Below, one piece after another: positions 60,748 through 64,000 of a stretch of DNA of 64,000 nucleotides. The notes beneath the pieces were generated by a model that saw only the letters and a program-made list of their open reading frames with translations, was not told the origin of the DNA and did no database searches. Origin of the DNA: G963708235 sp963708235 (GTDB taxonomy: Bacteria > Actinomycetota > Acidimicrobiia > Spongiisociales > UBA5794); contig OY970200.1 of NCBI GenBank assembly GCA_963708235.1, forward strand, positions 3,038,001-3,102,000. Reading direction: 5' to 3'. The first letter of the stretch is position 1. Every line of letters starts with the position of its first letter. Both the position numbers and the translations under genes were made by a program.

Positions 60748-62688
60748 CTAGAGCGGATCGGCTGGTCGGGCAGCAGGGCGATCGACCCCTTTTCCCGACG
60801 CCGGGTGCGGATCCCCGACCTCTGGCGCCGGGAAGACCGGCTCTGTCGGGGAACCTGAAGCGGTCTCGTCGCCGCGGTACCCACTCGCCTGGAGATTGAA
60901 CAGCTCGGCGTACCGTCCGTCGAGCTCCATTAGCTGTCGGTGACTGCCCTGCTCGATGATCCTTCCCCGCTCCACCACACAGATCCGGTGCGCCATCCGC
61001 ACCGTGGAGAACCGGTGGGAGATGAGCAGCACACTGCGGGTCGAGCACAGTTCCACCATCCGCTCGTAGAGCCGCTGCTCGGCCACGGCATCGAGCGCCG
61101 CCGCCGGTTCGTCGAGAACGAGCAGCGGCGCCTCGCGGAAGAAGGCCCGCGCCACCGCCACCCGCTGCCACTGTCCGACGGAGAGATCGGCCCCGTCGTC
61201 GTAGGCGCGGCTCATCATGGTCTCGTATCCGGCGGGGAGCGCTTCGAGCGCCTGGTCGATGCCGGCGCGCCGTGCGGCGGCGGCGACCCCGGCGACATCG
61301 TCCTGGCGTTGATGGTCGCCGAGGGCGATGTTCTCCCGGCCGGTCAGCTCGTAGCGGACGAAGTCCTGGAAGACCACGGCAAGGGACCGCCAGTAGACGC
61401 TGCGGGGGATGGTGGTGATGTCGACCCCGTCGAAGGTGATGGTTCCCGTCGTGGGGCGGTAGAGCCCGGCGACCAGGTGGGCAAGGGTGGTCTTGCCGCT
61501 CCCGCTCACCCCGACCAGGGCCACGATCTCACCGGGGGCGATCTCCAGCGAGACATCGTCCAGGACGAGTGCGTCCGTTCCCGGATAGCGGAACGAGACC
61601 CCGTCGATGACCAGGTTGCCGCGGGCAAGCGGTTCGGTGGCGGGCGGGTCGGCATGGTCGTCGGGGCGGAGCTTGCGGAACCTGGCGAACTCGTCGAGGA
61701 AGAAGGTCGACTGCCGGAGCGAACCAGATGCGCTCGCCGCCAGACGTAGCCGGCCGGTGAGTTGCTGCATGGCGACGATGGCCACGGCGGCGTCGCCCAC
61801 GGTGATACGCCCGTCGATCCCGGCCTGGACCAGGATCAACAGCACGGCGGCGACGACCACGGCGCCGATCAGGGTGGCGATGCCGTCGAACAGCACCTGG
61901 CGGCGGACCAGCAAGCGGATCTTCCCCATGCGATCGTCGTAGAGACCGGCCCACCGGTTCCGCAGCATCCCGCTCAACCCGAAGATGCGAAGCTCCCGCG
62001 CCTCGTGTTTGCCGGTCAATGCCCCGTACAGATAGAACCGCAACCGATCACCGGCGGTGAGCTGATAGGTCGTCTGGTACGCCAGCCGGGCCGAGGCACG
62101 CGCCGCTACCACGGACGGGATGGCGACCAGCAGGATGACACCGAGCACCTCGGGCACGGTCCGGACCAGGACCATCACGACCACGATCGATGTGGCGAGC
62201 ACGTTGAGCAGGCTCAGCACGTCGTAGGCCATGGCATAGGAGCTCTCCGAGACCTGCATGTTGGAGCGGTCGAGTTGGTCGTGGAAGTCCTGGCTCTCGT
62301 ACATCTGGTAGTCGACCGACACCGAGACCTCGACGATCTCTTCCTGGACATGGCGGGTGACCTGTTCGCCGACCAGCCACCGGTAGCGTCGGACGAACAC
62401 CGCGGCCAACCCGGAGACCGCCAGGGCGACACCGAGCACCACCGTCTCCGGGACCACCTCGCTGAACGCGGTGAGTCCCTGTTCGGCGGTGAGCTTGGTC
62501 ACCAACCGCTGACCGGACAACAGCAGTGCCCCGAGGGCCAGCGCCCCGGCAACTTCGGCGCCGGCGGAGATCAGGAAGTCGCGTCTGGCCGAACGCCACA
62601 CGAACCCGAATGCGGTCCGCACCGCATGAAGAAGGCGCGGCGGCTCTTCGCCACCGGGGGTGGTGCGTCTCCGGCTGAGAATGCTCAT
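60748..62688 (-). CDS. ABC transporter, fused permease-ATPase (lasso exporter)
   Basis: The protein has 646 residues. The N-terminal membrane domain has about six helices. The ATPase has Walker A GVSGSGKTTLAHLV near residue 392, a variant signature DLSVGQWQR, Walker B LLVLDEPAAALD and the switch His in LLISHRFSTV. There is no N-terminal peptidase domain, which fits export of an already cut lasso peptide. It is the first gene of the operon. A Pro/Ala-rich tail follows the ATPase. Confidence 0.9.
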   Translation of the reverse strand: MSILSRRRTTPGGEEPPRLLHAVRTAFGFVWRSARRDFLISAGAEVAGALALGALLLSGQRLVTKLTAEQGLTAFSEVVPETVVLGVALAVSGLAAVFVRRYRWLVGEQVTRHVQEEIVEVSVSVDYQMYESQDFHDQLDRSNMQVSESSYAMAYDVLSLLNVLATSIVVVMVLVRTVPEVLGVILLVAIPSVVAARASARLAYQTTYQLTAGDRLRFYLYGALTGKHEARELRIFGLSGMLRNRWAGLYDDRMGKIRLLVRRQVLFDGIATLIGAVVVAAVLLILVQAGIDGRITVGDAAVAIVAMQQLTGRLRLAASASGSLRQSTFFLDEFARFRKLRPDDHADPPATEPLARGNLVIDGVSFRYPGTDALVLDDVSLEIAPGEIVALVGVSGSGKTTLAHLVAGLYRPTTGTITFDGVDITTIPRSVYWRSLAVVFQDFVRYELTGRENIALGDHQRQDDVAGVAAAARRAGIDQALEALPAGYETMMSRAYDDGADLSVGQWQRVAVARAFFREAPLLVLDEPAAALDAVAEQRLYERMVELCSTRSVLLISHRFSTVRMAHRICVVERGRIIEQGSHRQLMELDGRYAELFNLQASGYRGDETASGSPTEPVFPAPEVGDPHPASGKGVDRPAARPADPL

Positions 62689-62823
62689 CGGTGTCTCCCT
62701 CAGGTGACCCAGCCTCCCGGCGGGTCAGGAAGCCAGCCGATGGTATACGCCGGATCCCACGAGGGTCCGCAACCAGCGATCTGCGCACCGGCCCCAGGAA
62801 GGCCGCCGACCGACCGAACGCGG

Positions 62824-64000
62824 TCAGCTCTCGCCGAAGGGAGTTGCGGGTAGCGGGCTCTCGGTGTGAACCGGTGCCCGGGGAGTCCCGGATGCCTGGA
62901 TGTGGGCATCGGCGATGATCCGGGCCGCTTCGTCCTGGGCGTCGAGCACCGCCTGGCGTGCCTCGACGATGCTGTTGCGCACCGCCTGCTTTGCCTGCTC
63001 AAGGATGCCCTGGGTGGCGGTGCGCGAGGTGTGCGCCTCTTCGAGCAACCGCTGACTCTCGGCCGACCGGGTGGCGGCGTCATCGAGAATCTGCTCGGCG
63101 CGGAGCCGTGCCTCGTCAACGATCCGCTGCGCCATGGTCGTGGCGGTGGTCTGGGCGTTCGCCAATTCGTCGGCGTCGGGAATCCCGGCGTCCCGCATCG
63201 CCTCCCTGGCGCTGGTGACGACCAGTTCCGCCTCGGTTCTCGCCGCCTCGACGATGCGGTGGGCCTCGGACTCGGCTTCGACCGTGGCCTCGGCGAGCAG
63301 GGTGGCCCTGCGGTGTTCGGCGGCATCGAGGATCGCCAAGGCCTCGGTCTTGGCGGATTCCAGGGTGGCGTCGGCGCGCTGTTCGGCGTCGGCGAGCAGC
63401 GCCTCTGCCTTGGTCCGCGCCGCGTCGAGAGCTTCGCCGTCGATCTGGCTCACCCGGGCGTTCGCCTCGGCCAGGAGTTGGGCGGCTGCGTGCCGATCGG
63501 CGGCTGCCGACTCGGTCAACTGCGCCGACTCACGCTGCGCCGCCGCAACCTCGGCTGCCCGGGATTCGGCGCTGATGAGCAACGCCGATGCCGACTCTCC
63601 GATGGCTGATGCCTGCTCGCGGGCGGCGGCGATGATCTCGCCGGCCTGATCTTGTGCGGCGGCCACGATTCCGGCCGCCGCCTGTTCGGCAGCACCCGGG
63701 AGCCACGGGGCGGTGACTCCCCCTTCACCATGGAGCGAACCGACGAACGGTGACGCTGCGGTATCGGGGTCGTCGACGCCGGCGAGCTCCCGGACCCGCT
63801 GTCTCCACTGAGCCAGCTCACGCTCGAGTCGCTCGATCGTGGTGTTGAGCCGTTCGACCTCGACGGCGCGGTCGTCGGTGGCCCGTTCCGCCAGATGGGC
63901 ACCGGCGCGCACCCGAGCCGCCTCCTCGATCTCCCAGGCTCGTTCCTCGGCCTCGAGGAGGATGCGGTCTTTTGCCTCGAACGCCGCCAGCATCGCCGCA
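62824..64000 (-). CDS. Long Ala/Glu coiled-coil protein, partial
   Basis: At least 391 residues are visible and the frame is open at the window edge, so the start is outside or near 63993. Almost the whole length is coiled coil of Ala, Glu, Arg and Gln with repeated ARTEAELVVTSAREAMRDAG-like units and helical ILLEAEERAWEIEEAAR. It resembles DivIVA/FilP-type cytoskeletal proteins or F-type ATP synthase b-like stalks by composition only. It is separate from the lasso operon by 135 nt. Confidence 0.7.
   Translation of the reverse strand, partial: AAMLAAFEAKDRILLEAEERAWEIEEAARVRAGAHLAERATDDRAVEVERLNTTIERLERELAQWRQRVRELAGVDDPDTAASPFVGSLHGEGGVTAPWLPGAAEQAAAGIVAAAQDQAGEIIAAAREQASAIGESASALLISAESRAAEVAAAQRESAQLTESAAADRHAAAQLLAEANARVSQIDGEALDAARTKAEALLADAEQRADATLESAKTEALAILDAAEHRRATLLAEATVEAESEAHRIVEAARTEAELVVTSAREAMRDAGIPDADELANAQTTATTMAQRIVDEARLRAEQILDDAATRSAESQRLLEEAHTSRTATQGILEQAKQAVRNSIVEARQAVLDAQDEAARIIADAHIQASGTPRAPVHTESPLPATPFGES

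Overview
The window is high-GC bacterial DNA with actinobacterial traits: a clpS-DUF2017 pair, an HbhA-like gene behind its XRE regulator as in mycobacteria, a GlnR-type box before amt, many GTG starts, 4-nt ATGA overlaps and several promoters that would give leaderless mRNAs. The secreted LVIVD-repeat proteins, DM13, CGNR and DUF305 genes suggest Acidimicrobiia or a relative. This placement is inference; there is no rRNA or tRNA gene to test it.

Layout. 0-9 kb: DUF1992, DM13, PspA, a TPM-like protein, CGNR regulator, sugar kinase, proline dehydrogenase beside proC, and a YibE/F protein. 9-15 kb: a lipoprotein, two hydrolases, a 2Fe-2S ferredoxin, selD, then a repeat-bearing gap. 15-29 kb: a nadE-aminotransferase operon, GCS2 ligase, M20 hydrolase, tyrA-aroF, XRE-hbhA, and alanine dehydrogenase, followed by a gene-free GC-rich repeat tract. 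29-35 kb: a four-gene clpS operon, DJ-1/PfpI, SIMPL, MFS, SRAP and DUF305. 35-43.4 kb: four tandem paralogues of a secreted LVIVD beta-propeller protein, each with its own terminator. 43.5-46 kb: a 355-bp tandem repeat, then an IS110-family element of about 1.5 kb inserted in a dispersed repeat whose empty form survives at 53.5 kb; its long 3' non-coding end carries sequences expected of a bridge RNA. 46-53.4 kb: an MBOAT/SGNH acylation pair, MpaB-like oxygenase, Amt, 5'-3' exonuclease and small proteins. 53.7-55.6 kb: an endonuclease IV-LigD polymerase fusion. 55.7-62.7 kb: a lasso-peptide cluster. 62.8-64 kb: a coiled-coil protein running off the edge.

The lasso cluster is the main discovery candidate. 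A 49-codon precursor with a TTG start at 55809 (+) carries the lasso leader pattern YxxPxLxxxGxxxxxT and a 30-residue core starting GMNGSCPD, predicting a Gly1-Asp8 ring and a Cys6-Cys23 disulfide. It faces, tail to tail, an operon on the minus strand encoding ABC transporter, PqqD-like RRE, PRMT-like methyltransferase, HPr-kinase-like protein, transglutaminase-like leader peptidase and asparagine-synthetase-like cyclase.

Five genes (pspA, tyrA, hbhA-like, lasso cyclase twice, lasso kinase) read through only if one base is skipped. All six sites fit one rule: an extra pyrimidine directly after AGCT. This looks like a systematic error at a possibly modified motif rather than true gene decay, so these genes are annotated as probably functional.
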